This document shows, piece by piece, positions 1 through 5,629 of a stretch of 12,782 nt of DNA. Both the position numbers and the translations under genes were made by a program. Below the pieces are notes generated by a model that saw only the letters and a list, made by a program, of their open reading frames with translations, was not told where the DNA came from and made no database searches. The stretch's first letter is position 1. Each line of letters opens with the position of its first letter. Source of the DNA: JBAWYM01 sp037143575 (GTDB taxonomy: Bacteria > Patescibacteriota > Gracilibacteria > Peribacterales > Peribacteraceae); assembly GCA_037143575.1 (NCBI GenBank), contig JBAWYM010000048.1, forward strand, positions 1-12,782, written 5' to 3'.

Positions 1-956
1 GTCACGAACTGTGCGAAGTGATTGCTAGCGCTGGAAACATCACCGGCAGCGAATGCCCCGGGGATAGACGTCTGATTGGCAGCATCCACCTTGATGTAAC
101 CACGGTCATCCAGCACACAACCGAGAGCGAGTGGAAGCTCTGTGGCAGGAGTGGATCCGACTTCTACGAATACTCCATCGAGCGCAATCGTGTCCGATCC
201 TTCGAAGGGCTTCTCCAGGACGACACCTGTGACCTTCGCCTCACCGATAATCTCCTTCACCGTATTTTCCAGGACGAACGCGACATTCGTCTTCTCCTTC
301 AATTTCGCCGTCCAGTACGGCTCTGCCCGGAAGGAATCGCGGCGATGGATGAGGTAGACCTTCTTGGCCACCTGCGCGACGATCGCGGCGCCTTCCACAG
401 CACTGTCCCCTCCTCCCACCACTGCAACAGTTTTGCCTCGGTAGAAGAAGGCATCGCACGTCGCACAATACGACACACCCTTCCCGGCAAATTCGACTTC
501 ACCCTTCACATTGAGATGCCGCTTCTTGGAACCCGTTGCGAAGATCACAGTCTTCGCCTCGACCTTTTCGCCGTTCTGCAATGTTAATCGAAAATAATCG
601 CCATTGCCTTCTTGCCCTGTCTTGTCCGGCGTAGCTCCCGCAGGAGCGGAGTCGGATGCCTTCTTGCCTTCCAACTTTTCTGGCTTCTCTAACCTCTTTC
701 CTAACCTCTCAATCCCTTCGACTCGCCCATTTTTTTTACTGACCTCAACAAAACTTTCCGCATGCTTCTTCATCCGCTCCATCAGATCCGGACCGGTGAC
801 TTCGATATCCCCGGGCCAATTCCCCACTTCCGCAGCCGTGATCCCCATACCGCCTTCTTCCTCACCAATGAGAAAGGTCGAGAGCTTGTACCGCGCAGAG
901 TAAATCGCAGCGGTGTACCCGGAGGCCCCGAGGCCGATGATGGCGGTGTCGAACAT
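1..956 (-). CDS. trxB: thioredoxin reductase-like flavoprotein, 3' end cut by window edge
   Basis: 318 codons are visible, from ATG at 956 to the window edge, where the frame is still open. It is an FAD/NADPH pyridine-nucleotide-disulphide oxidoreductase that would reduce thioredoxin in the cytoplasm. Visible motifs in order: N-terminal FAD fold IIGLGASGYTAA (residues 6-17), NWPG (46-49), ATG (140-142), redox-active CATC (164-167), NADPH-binding GGGDSAVEG (181-189), HRRDSFRA, and the second FAD motif FAAGDVS near the end. An unusual low-complexity stretch (about residues 72-118, rich in K, E, G, A) separates the FAD strand region from the canonical YFRLTLQNGE hairpin and pushes the CxxC about 30 residues further along than in typical TrxB. 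That stretch contains a GC hairpin described separately. No Shine-Dalgarno precedes the start. Family assignment is firm; the physiological electron acceptor is inferred. Confidence 0.9.
   Translation of the reverse strand, partial: MFDTAIIGLGASGYTAAIYSARYKLSTFLIGEEEGGMGITAAEVGNWPGDIEVTGPDLMERMKKHAESFVEVSKKNGRVEGIERLGKRLEKPEKLEGKKASDSAPAGATPDKTGQEGNGDYFRLTLQNGEKVEAKTVIFATGSKKRHLNVKGEVEFAGKGVSYCATCDAFFYRGKTVAVVGGGDSAVEGAAIVAQVAKKVYLIHRRDSFRAEPYWTAKLKEKTNVAFVLENTVKEIIGEAKVTGVVLEKPFEGSDTIALDGVFVEVGSTPATELPLALGCVLDDRGYIKVDAANQTSIPGAFAAGDVSSASNHFAQFV
634..647. repeat. GC hairpin inside the trxB insertion
   Basis: GCTCC (634-638), loop CGCA, GGAGC (643-647), with an outer pair TCCG (625-628) and CGGA (653-656). 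It lies in the extra low-complexity segment of TrxB and encodes the Ala/Ser/Pro/Gly-rich part of it. The flank GCGTAGCTCC resembles GCGTAGCCCC of the 62-nt dispersed repeat at 4909 and 9687, so it may be a distant member of that family. Confidence 0.5.
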
Positions 957-969
957 AGGGATAAGGGAT

Positions 970-1041
970 AAGTATTATGGGGTAAGGCAAAACGGATTTC
1001 ATTATACAGTATGCAGATCCTTTCAAAGCCCCATAATACTT
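970..1041. repeat. 13-bp perfect inverted repeat upstream of trxB
   Basis: AAGTATTATGGGG (970-982) and its exact complement CCCCATAATACTT (1029-1041) flank a 46-nt spacer that contains the candidate trxB -10 box. GGGGTAAGG (979-987) can also pair with CCTTACCCC (1052-1060), giving an alternative structure. The left arm follows a direct GGATAAG heptamer repeat. It could be a regulatory fold, an operator pair or a small repeat element. Confidence 0.6.
1001..1006 (-). promoter_or_regulatory. candidate -10 box of trxB
   Basis: On the minus strand this reads TATAAT, a perfect -10 hexamer, 45 bp upstream of the trxB start. The nearest -35-like hexamer, TTGAAA, is only 14 nt away, which is short. 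It sits inside the spacer of the inverted repeat, so the arms could bracket RNA polymerase. Confidence 0.4.
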
Positions 1042-1108
1042 CAAACTTTTCCCTTACCCCTTACTCCGTCCACATCCTCGCTTTCATCGCTTCCAAAATT
1101 TTACTTCA

Positions 1109-1138
1109 GGGACAAGGGGGATTCTTCAGTGGTATACT
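1109..1138 (+). promoter_or_regulatory. candidate promoter of tRNA-Leu
   Basis: GGGACA (1109-1114), an 18-nt spacer, then TATACT (1133-1138), about 28 bp before the mature tRNA 5' end. The -10 is good and the -35 matches four of six consensus positions. Confidence 0.4.
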
Positions 1139-1166
1139 ACTTACGATCGGTTTCTGCGCTTCATGT

Positions 1167-1252
1167 GCCGGAGTGGCGGAATTGGTAGACGCGCGCGACT
1201 CAAAATCGCGTGCCGCAAGGCGTTGAGGGTTCGATTCCCTCCTCCGGCACCA
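1167..1252 (+). tRNA. tRNA-Leu, anticodon CAA (CCA encoded)
   Basis: Class II tRNA. Acceptor GCCGGAG pairs with CTCCGGC; D-arm with TTGGTAGA; anticodon stem CGCGA/TCGCG closes the loop CTCAAAA, giving anticodon CAA for UUG codons; a long variable arm TGCC-GCAA-GGCG follows; T-arm GAGGG-TTCGATT-CCCTC; discriminator A, then CCA in the DNA at 1250-1252. The long variable arm and A discriminator are classic for tRNA-Leu. Confidence 0.96.
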
Positions 1253-1314
1253 TCAACAAATATCGACGAAACCTTCTTCGGAGATCCTGAGCTTTGCTGT
1301 ACTCTTCAGTCTCT

Positions 1315-2676
1315 ATGAAAGAGTACCAATCCTTCATCTTCGATTCGTACGGGTTCGATCCCGCGACCAATACGATCGAGCTCAATTACTGTCTGGATAC
1401 GGACATTCGTTTCACCGAGAAGCTCATTCTTCCGGAGAACGTGAAAGTTCAGGGAATCAGCAAAACGCTTGATGCCGCTCTGCGCGCACTCCACATCATC
1501 GGCGGCATCAGCTACTTCAAGACCTGCCTGCCCAAGAAGATCGCCTTCTGCACCGGAACCCTCACGGACGATCAGGCGAAGTTCTGGAATACGGTCTACG
1601 AAAAGGGACTGGGCGAATTCTTCTACCGAAACAACATCGACTTCCGTGACCTCATCAATTTCCCGCATGAAGAACAAACAGCAAACAGCAAACAGCAAAC
1701 AAGTTCAGATCCCCAATCCCCAATCCCCAATCCCCAATCCCGCGTCCTCGTTCCCCTCGGCGGTGGCAAAGACTCCACTGTTACCCTCGAAATGTTGAAG
1801 AAAGCAGGGGCAGAAGCGACCCTCCTCCGCGTGGGTCATCATCCGCTCATCACAGCCACAGCCAAAGTAGCCGGACTTCCACTGCTCACGGTGGAACGTC
1901 GCATCGATCCCCTCCTCTTCAAGCTCAATGCGGAAGGTGCCCTCAACGGCCACATCCCCATTACCGCGTACCTCTCCTTCCTCACCGTCGTCCTCGCAGA
2001 ACTCTATGGCTTTGACGCCATTGCCATGAGCGACGAGCGCAGCGCCAATATCGGCAATGTGGACTTCCACGGCATGAAGATCAATCACCAGTGGAGCAAG
2101 AGCCTGGAGTTTGAGCGCATGTTCCGTGAATATGTGAAGACCTTCATCAGCCCTGATATCGATTACTTCAGTCTGCTACGTCCCTTTAGTGAGCTTTCCA
2201 TCGCCAAGCAATTTTCCAAGCTCCCGCAGTACTTCCCCTGCACCACGAGCTGCAATAAGAATTGGAAGATACAAGCGACAAGCAAAAAGATCCAAGATGG
2301 CCGCTGGTGTTGCGATTGCCCCAAATGCGCCTTCGTCTTCGCGCTCTTCGCCGCATTCCTGCCCAAGAAAACACTAGTGCAAATCTTCGGAAAGAACCTC
2401 TTCGATGACACTTCGCTCTTGCCTCTCTACCGCGAACTCCTTGGTATCAAAGGCTTCAAACCATTTGAATGTGTGGGGACTCCGGATGAAACCTCCGCTG
2501 CGTTCCTCCTCGCGCACGAACGCGGCGATTTGGACGATACCATCGTCATGCAGCTCTTTAGGAATGAAGTGTTGCCGAAGATCAAAGATGGAAAGAAGCT
2601 GATTGATGAGGCGATGAAACCTTCTGCTGAACACTCCATACCGGTTCAATTTCAGAAAATGGTGTCCTTCCTGTAG
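1315..2676 (+). CDS. murL: MurL-like UDP-MurNAc-L-Ala-L-Glu epimerase
   Basis: 453 residues from ATG at 1315; an in-frame TTG at 1294 is possible but adds an unconserved stub. MurL (described in Xanthomonas) uses ATP to convert the terminal L-Glu of UDP-MurNAc-L-Ala-L-Glu into D-Glu, replacing the MurI racemase route. Supporting features: an ATP-pyrophosphatase-type loop LGGGKDST (148-155), AMSDERSAN (237-245), NHQWSKSLEFE (257-267), LLRPFSELSIA, and the cysteine set CTTSC and WCCDCPKC (331-338), all as I recall them from this family. The next gene is a MurD-type ligase, as expected for a murD2-murL pair. Three seven-base repeat arrays interrupt the coding region: two adjacent ones just before the ATP loop (residues about 120-142) and one between the cysteine motifs. 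No Shine-Dalgarno is visible. I am fairly sure of the family; the reaction is inferred from it. Confidence 0.8.
   Translation: MKEYQSFIFDSYGFDPATNTIELNYCLDTDIRFTEKLILPENVKVQGISKTLDAALRALHIIGGISYFKTCLPKKIAFCTGTLTDDQAKFWNTVYEKGLGEFFYRNNIDFRDLINFPHEEQTANSKQQTSSDPQSPIPNPQSRVLVPLGGGKDSTVTLEMLKKAGAEATLLRVGHHPLITATAKVAGLPLLTVERRIDPLLFKLNAEGALNGHIPITAYLSFLTVVLAELYGFDAIAMSDERSANIGNVDFHGMKINHQWSKSLEFERMFREYVKTFISPDIDYFSLLRPFSELSIAKQFSKLPQYFPCTTSCNKNWKIQATSKKIQDGRWCCDCPKCAFVFALFAAFLPKKTLVQIFGKNLFDDTSLLPLYRELLGIKGFKPFECVGTPDETSAAFLLAHERGDLDDTIVMQLFRNEVLPKIKDGKKLIDEAMKPSAEHSIPVQFQKMVSFL
1674..1701 (+). repeat. heptanucleotide array (GCAAACA)n in murL
   Basis: Four units of seven bases, the first ACAAACA and the others GCAAACA. 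In frame it encodes a polar Q/T/A/N/S/K linker between the N-terminal domain and the ATP loop of MurL. The unit has no stop in any forward frame. Confidence 0.9.
1711..1741 (+). repeat. heptanucleotide array (CCCCAAT)n in murL
   Basis: Four exact CCCCAAT units plus CCC, beginning ten bases after the preceding GCAAACA array. Encodes DPQSPIPNPQS, directly followed by the first beta-strand RVLVPLGGGKDS. Confidence 0.92.
2267..2294 (+). repeat. degenerate heptanucleotide array (AGNNNNA) in murL
   Basis: Four seven-base units AGATACA, AGCGACA, AGCAAAA and AGATCCA. They encode a short K/Q/S linker between the SCNKNW and RWCCDCPKC motifs. Weaker than the exact arrays but the same period and the same kind of position. 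Confidence 0.55.
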
Positions 2677-2680
2677 CTCG

Positions 2681-2703
2681 TGCGGGAAGCATCCCGCGCT
2701 AAG
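2681..2703 (+). repeat. GC hairpin element, copy 1 (murL-murD gap)
   Basis: TGCGGGAAGCATCCCGCGCT: stem GCGGGA/TCCCGC with loop AGCA, five bases after the murL stop. The same 20 bases recur at 9777, and an interrupted copy lies at 4064. There is no U-tract, so it is not a classic terminator. It may be a REP-like element, possibly stabilising mRNA ends inside an operon. Confidence 0.75.
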
Positions 2704-2732
2704 TTTCTGGAGCTTTCATTCCCGAAACAACC

Positions 2733-4037
2733 ATGGACATTCGAGATCTCACTGGCAAATCCGTCTGTATCCTCGGCTACGGCAAAGAAGGCCAAGCTAT
2801 GACGAAGGCGCTGCAGGAGTTTGCGAAAGGATGCAAGATCACGATTGCGGATAAGAATGAAGAATTACGAATAAAGAATTATGAATCACAAGTCGGAGAA
2901 GACTACCTAAACGATCTCGACCGCTTCGATGTGCTCATCAAATCTCCCGGAATTCCCATGAACTCCAAGCTGCAAGAAGTAAGAGCAAAACTCACCACTC
3001 CCACCCAAATCTTCTTCGATTCCATCCAAGACTCCGGAGCAATTGTCGTCGGTGTGACCGGCTCGAAGGGCAAGAGCACCACTTCTTCTCTAATTCATCA
3101 AATTCTTCGCGCTCAAAGCTCAAAGCTCAAAGCTCATAGCTACCTCGTCGGAAACATCGGCGATCCCGCCATAGCCCATCTTTCCGATGCAAAGCCGGGG
3201 GCCACCTTCGTCTGCGAGCTCAGCAGCTACCAGCTCATGGACCTCACGGTGAGCCCGCACATTGCCGTCGTCACCTCGTTCTTCCCAGACCACCTCGATT
3301 ACCACGGATCGTTGGAAGCGTACAAGGAAGCCAAGAAACACATAGCGCGCTTCCAGAAAGAAGGAAACGTCGTGTTCTTCGCCGGAAATTCCGAAGGAGC
3401 CAGAGAAATCGCGATGGAAGGGAAAGGCAAGAAAGTCCCTTTCATCCCGAAGGACGCCCCCGTAGCACTGTCCGAAACCAAACTGATTGGAGAACACAAC
3501 CTCAGCAACATCGCCGGAGCTTTCCTCGTGAGCCAGGAATTGAAGATCCCCAAAGAAGCAGCTATGGAAGCGATCCGAACCTTCACTCCCCTTCCCCATC
3601 GCCTGCAGAGCGTTGGAGTGCGTCATGGCATCGAGTGGATCGATGATTCCATTTCCACGACCCCCGAGTCCGCCATCGCCGCGCTCGATGCTCTGGGTGA
3701 ACGTGTAGCGGTAATCCTCCTCGGCGGCACCGACCGCGGCTACGACTTCACGCTGCTTGCTGAACGCCTGAAGATCTCCAAAGTCACCACCGCCATCCTC
3801 TTCCCCGATACCGGCAGTCGAATCAAAGAAGCCATCGAAGAATCCGGTGCCAAGATCCGGTGCTTCGAAGTGAAGAATATGGAAGAAGCGGTGGGCATTG
3901 CGAGGCAAGAAGCAAGAAACAAGAAACAAGAAGCAAAGAAACCGATCGTATTACTCTCCCCCGCTTCGCCGAGCTACAACATGTACAAGAACTTCGAGGA
4001 GCGGGGCAATGCATTCGTGAAATACATGAACCAATAG
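2733..4037 (+). CDS. murD: MurD-type UDP-MurNAc-L-alanine--glutamate ligase (probably the L-Glu-adding MurD2)
   Basis: 434 residues, usual MurD size. It is a cytoplasmic ATP-dependent Mur ligase adding glutamate to UDP-MurNAc-L-Ala. Visible: N-terminal dinucleotide-like fold ILGYGKEG (13-20), SPGIP, P-loop GVTGSKGKST (107-116), CELSSYQL (161-168), PDHLDYHG (185-192), EHNLSNIAGA (254-263), PLPHR (286-290), and C-terminal domain GGTDRGYDF and LLSPASPSYNMYKNFEERG. At the usual NDSKATN position it reads DDSISTTPES (304-313). That change is not specific on its own, since clostridial MurD also varies here, but next to murL it favours an L-Glu-adding MurD2. It starts 56 nt after murL, probably in one operon. 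Three heptamer arrays lie in loops around residues 41-53, 127-136 and 391-403. Confidence 0.92.
   Translation: MDIRDLTGKSVCILGYGKEGQAMTKALQEFAKGCKITIADKNEELRIKNYESQVGEDYLNDLDRFDVLIKSPGIPMNSKLQEVRAKLTTPTQIFFDSIQDSGAIVVGVTGSKGKSTTSSLIHQILRAQSSKLKAHSYLVGNIGDPAIAHLSDAKPGATFVCELSSYQLMDLTVSPHIAVVTSFFPDHLDYHGSLEAYKEAKKHIARFQKEGNVVFFAGNSEGAREIAMEGKGKKVPFIPKDAPVALSETKLIGEHNLSNIAGAFLVSQELKIPKEAAMEAIRTFTPLPHRLQSVGVRHGIEWIDDSISTTPESAIAALDALGERVAVILLGGTDRGYDFTLLAERLKISKVTTAILFPDTGSRIKEAIEESGAKIRCFEVKNMEEAVGIARQEARNKKQEAKKPIVLLSPASPSYNMYKNFEERGNAFVKYMNQ
2855..2889 (+). repeat. degenerate heptanucleotide array (GAATNNN) in murD
   Basis: Five consecutive seven-base units, each beginning GAAT (GAATGAA, GAATTAC, GAATAAA, GAATTAT, GAATCAC). 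Encodes a charged linker (NEELRIKNYES region) in the N-terminal domain of MurD after the strand KITIAD. Confidence 0.8.
3111..3140 (+). repeat. heptanucleotide array (TCAAAGC)n in murD
   Basis: GC, then three exact TCAAAGC units, then the variant TCATAGC. Encodes AQSSKLKAHS between the P-loop helix and the strand YLVGNIGDPA. The same unit recurs at 12111 and 12728. Confidence 0.93.
3905..3940 (+). repeat. heptanucleotide array (RCAAGAA)n in murD
   Basis: Units GCAAGAA, GCAAGAA, ACAAGAA, ACAAGAA, then an eight-base GCAAAGAA, 36 nt in all. Encodes a basic linker (RQEARNKKQEAKK) immediately before the conserved strand PIVLLSPASPS in the C-terminal domain of MurD. Confidence 0.85.
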
Positions 4038-4063
4038 AGTCGAAAGAGGCCTCTCCCAAATCA

Positions 4064-4108
4064 TGCGGGAAGCCCTTCGACCCCGCTCAGGACAGGCATC
4101 CCGCGCTC
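4064..4108 (+). repeat. GC hairpin element, copy 2, interrupted by a 24-nt insert
   Basis: The arms TGCGGGAAGC (4064-4073) and ATCCCGCGCTC (4098-4108) match the two halves of the intact element at 2681 and 9777. Between them lies a 24-nt sequence (4074-4097) starting CCTTCGAC and ending GACAGGC. This is a clean insertion in the loop of the hairpin. It lies 26 nt after the murD stop, between the convergent murD and grpE genes. Confidence 0.75.
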
Positions 4109-4126
4109 GGTTTAGGAAAGACTTTC

Positions 4127-4690
4127 CTACCTTTCCCCTGCCCCGCGAAGCCCCGAGGGCGTAGTGGGGTGCTCCCCCGCCCCCGCCATCACCTTCGCTA
4201 CCCGCAGAACCTTCCCATTGAACGTGTAGCCCTCCTCGAGAACCTGAACGACTTTCCCCACCTCCCCGGGCCCACTCATCAACACTTCATGCTTCTCGGG
4301 ATCGACGGACTGACCCAGACATTCCATTTTCTGTAACCCCATCACCGTCACCGTCTTCATGAAGTTCTGCTCCATCGCTGTAATTCCTTTTACCCATTCT
4401 TGATTCTTGAGCTCCTTCGGTAAGTGCTGAAATGCACGCTGGAAATTATCCACGGTGGGGAGAAGCATCTTGAGAAATCCTTCCATAGCGAATCGTGCGA
4501 CATCCTGCCGTTCACGCTCCAGACGATCCTTGGCGTTCAGGAGATCGGCCTGCGCGCGCGCCGCCATGTCCTTCATCTTGTCCGCTTCCAGCTTGAGCAC
4601 GGCATATTCTTCCTGAAGCGCGAGAAGCTCAGGATTGACCGCTGGAGAATCATCAGCGGATGGTGGTGGGGGCTTTGGTTGAGAGGACAT
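4127..4690 (-). CDS. grpE: nucleotide exchange factor GrpE
   Basis: 187 residues. GrpE is the dimeric nucleotide exchange factor of DnaK in the cytosol. An acidic, proline-rich start is followed by a long coiled-coil helix (about 20-70, with the typical NAKDRLERERQDV), then LLPTVDNFQRAF (76-87), WVKGITAMEQNFMKTV, VDPEKHEVLM (129-138) and the beta-domain GKVVQVLEEGYTFNGKVLRVAKV (145-167). The conserved part ends at about residue 169. The last 18 residues (GAGEHPTTPSGLRGAGER) come from a copy of a dispersed GC-rich repeat. It is not adjacent to dnaK, dnaJ or hrcA in this window, and no CIRCE-type operator is seen. A candidate leaderless promoter lies just upstream. Confidence 0.95.
   Translation of the reverse strand: MSSQPKPPPPSADDSPAVNPELLALQEEYAVLKLEADKMKDMAARAQADLLNAKDRLERERQDVARFAMEGFLKMLLPTVDNFQRAFQHLPKELKNQEWVKGITAMEQNFMKTVTVMGLQKMECLGQSVDPEKHEVLMSGPGEVGKVVQVLEEGYTFNGKVLRVAKVMAGAGEHPTTPSGLRGAGER
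4137..4170. repeat. diverged copy of the 62-nt GC repeat forming the grpE 3' end
   Basis: CCTGCCCCGCGAAGCCCC (4137-4154) matches the left half of the 4909 and 9687 copies with one change, and AGTGGGGT (4163-4170) matches the right half; the centre is shortened. It contributes the GrpE tail codons on the minus strand. Confidence 0.65.
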
Positions 4691-4696
4691 GCGTTC

Positions 4697-4702
4697 ATGG
4701 TA
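4697..4702 (-). promoter_or_regulatory. candidate -10 box of grpE, leaderless spacing
   Basis: Minus strand TACCAT followed by exactly six bases and the grpE ATG, the same spacing as the toxin-antitoxin promoter. No convincing -35 is seen. Confidence 0.35.
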
Positions 4703-4747
4703 CTGGAAAATGACTGTCTCTGGGAATACTACTGCTTCACATCTTCA

Positions 4748-4863
4748 GCGCGGCCCGGAGTTTACAGTGAGTCGGGACGAACTGAGGCCGCATGTCGAAG
4801 AATAGGAGCCTATTCCATTATGCACCCGCAGTTCATTTCTTCACTGTAAACTCCGGGGTGCGC
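4748..4863. repeat. 116-nt inverted-repeat element with nested stems between dedA and grpE
   Basis: Outer arms: 17-bp perfect pairing of 4754-4770 (CCCGGAGTTTACAGTGA) with 4841-4857, extended outward by a two-base mismatch and GCGC (4748-4751) with GCGC (4860-4863). Inside it, GAACTG (4779-4784) pairs with CAGTTC (4829-4834), GCAT (4790-4793) with ATGC (4820-4823), and GAATAGG (4800-4806) with CCTATTC (4809-4815). All stems are nested. There is no U-tract and no convincing reading frame. It may be a MITE-like element, a structured RNA, or a bidirectional end structure. Confidence 0.7.
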
Positions 4864-4908
4864 TCGAGAATGAAATATTGTTCAATGTTTCAATTGTAAA
4901 CCTTTCAG

Positions 4909-4970
4909 GCCTTCCTGCCCCGCGTAGCCCCACGGAACACAGTGGAGTGGGGCGAAGTGGGGTCTAACCT
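4909..4970. repeat. 62-nt GC-rich dispersed repeat, copy 1 (3' of dedA)
   Basis: Identical to 9687-9748 at 61 of 62 positions, with weaker similarity continuing about 20 nt beyond. Folds as CCCC (4918-4921)/GGGG (4959-4962), an internal loop, then GCCCCAC (4927-4933)/GTGGGGC (4947-4953) with a 13-nt loop. It begins 13 nt past the dedA stop. The difference from copy 2 (A4932 against G9710) keeps a pair in RNA (A-U against G-U). Confidence 0.85.
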
Positions 4971-4982
4971 TTTCCAAACCTT

Positions 4983-5606
4983 TCAAACCTTCCGCCGTGC
5001 CTTCCACCACTCATACACCATCGGCAAAATCGAGAAAAAGATGATGGCGATGATCACGAGCTCGAAATTGTTCTGCACCACGGGGATCGTCCCGAAGAAG
5101 TAACCGGCACCGAGGAAGAGCGACACCCACACGAGACCGCCGACAACGTTATACATGATGAATACGGCATAATTCATGGTTCCCGCTCCGGCGACAAAGG
5201 GTGCGAAAGTCCGGACGATCGGCACGAAACGTGCGAGGACGATGGTCTTGGCCCCATAGCGATCGAAGAATTCATGCGTTTTCTTCAGATGTTCAGGCTT
5301 GAGAAAAGGGAACCTCCCGGAGAAAATCTTCTCCCCGATCAATTTCCCCGATGTGTAATTCACAGTATCTCCAGCGATGGCAGCGACCGAAAGCAGAAGC
5401 CACAGAAAGCCCAGATTCAAATCTCCCATCGCTGCGAAGGTTCCTGCAGCGAAGAGTAGAGAATCCCCCGGGAGGAACGGCGTGACGACGAGGCCGGTCT
5501 CGCAGAAGACGATCACGAAGAGAATGCCGTAGATCCACGGACCATACGTCGTGATAGCGCTGAGTAGTTGTTGATCGATGGAGAGGAAGAAGGTGATGAT
5601 CTGCAT
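4983..5606 (-). CDS. DedA family (VTT/SNARE-associated domain) membrane protein
   Basis: 207 residues, typical DedA size. DedA proteins are polytopic inner-membrane proteins of the VTT superfamily, implicated in flipping of polyprenyl-phosphate or phospholipid carriers. Visible: N-terminal ETGLVVTPFLPGDSLLFAAG (36-55) with the family's re-entrant-loop signature, AAIAGDTVNYTSGKLIGEK, FFDRYGAKTIVLARFVPIVRTF (112-133) with the conserved arginines, MYNVVGGLVWV, and several hydrophobic helices with a basic WWKARRKV tail. It starts 23 nt after the upstream hypothetical gene, so the two probably share an mRNA. The exact transported lipid cannot be told from sequence; in a wall-synthesis neighbourhood undecaprenyl phosphate recycling is an attractive guess. 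Confidence 0.9.
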   Translation of the reverse strand: MQIITFFLSIDQQLLSAITTYGPWIYGILFVIVFCETGLVVTPFLPGDSLLFAAGTFAAMGDLNLGFLWLLLSVAAIAGDTVNYTSGKLIGEKIFSGRFPFLKPEHLKKTHEFFDRYGAKTIVLARFVPIVRTFAPFVAGAGTMNYAVFIMYNVVGGLVWVSLFLGAGYFFGTIPVVQNNFELVIIAIIFFSILPMVYEWWKARRKV

Positions 5607-5629
5607 GGAAGAGGGAAGAATAACGACGT

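Noticed and set aside
18..587. A plus-strand frame of 189 residues over trxB
   Set aside because: The minus strand holds the conserved TrxB sequence, and the plus frame has no family features.
1294..1314. TTG start for murL at 1294
   Set aside because: It adds seven unconserved residues, and the ATG at 1315 is the more likely start.
2681..2703. Rho-independent terminator after murL
   Set aside because: The stem is GC-rich but no U-tract follows, and the same sequence recurs just before a start codon at 9777, so it is not acting as a normal terminator.
3120..3929. A 269-residue minus-strand open frame over murD
   Set aside because: It is the antisense shadow of a clear MurD with all motifs in place.
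4748..4863. CIRCE operator of a heat-shock unit before grpE
   Set aside because: The arms do not match the CIRCE consensus and the spacer is 70 nt instead of nine.
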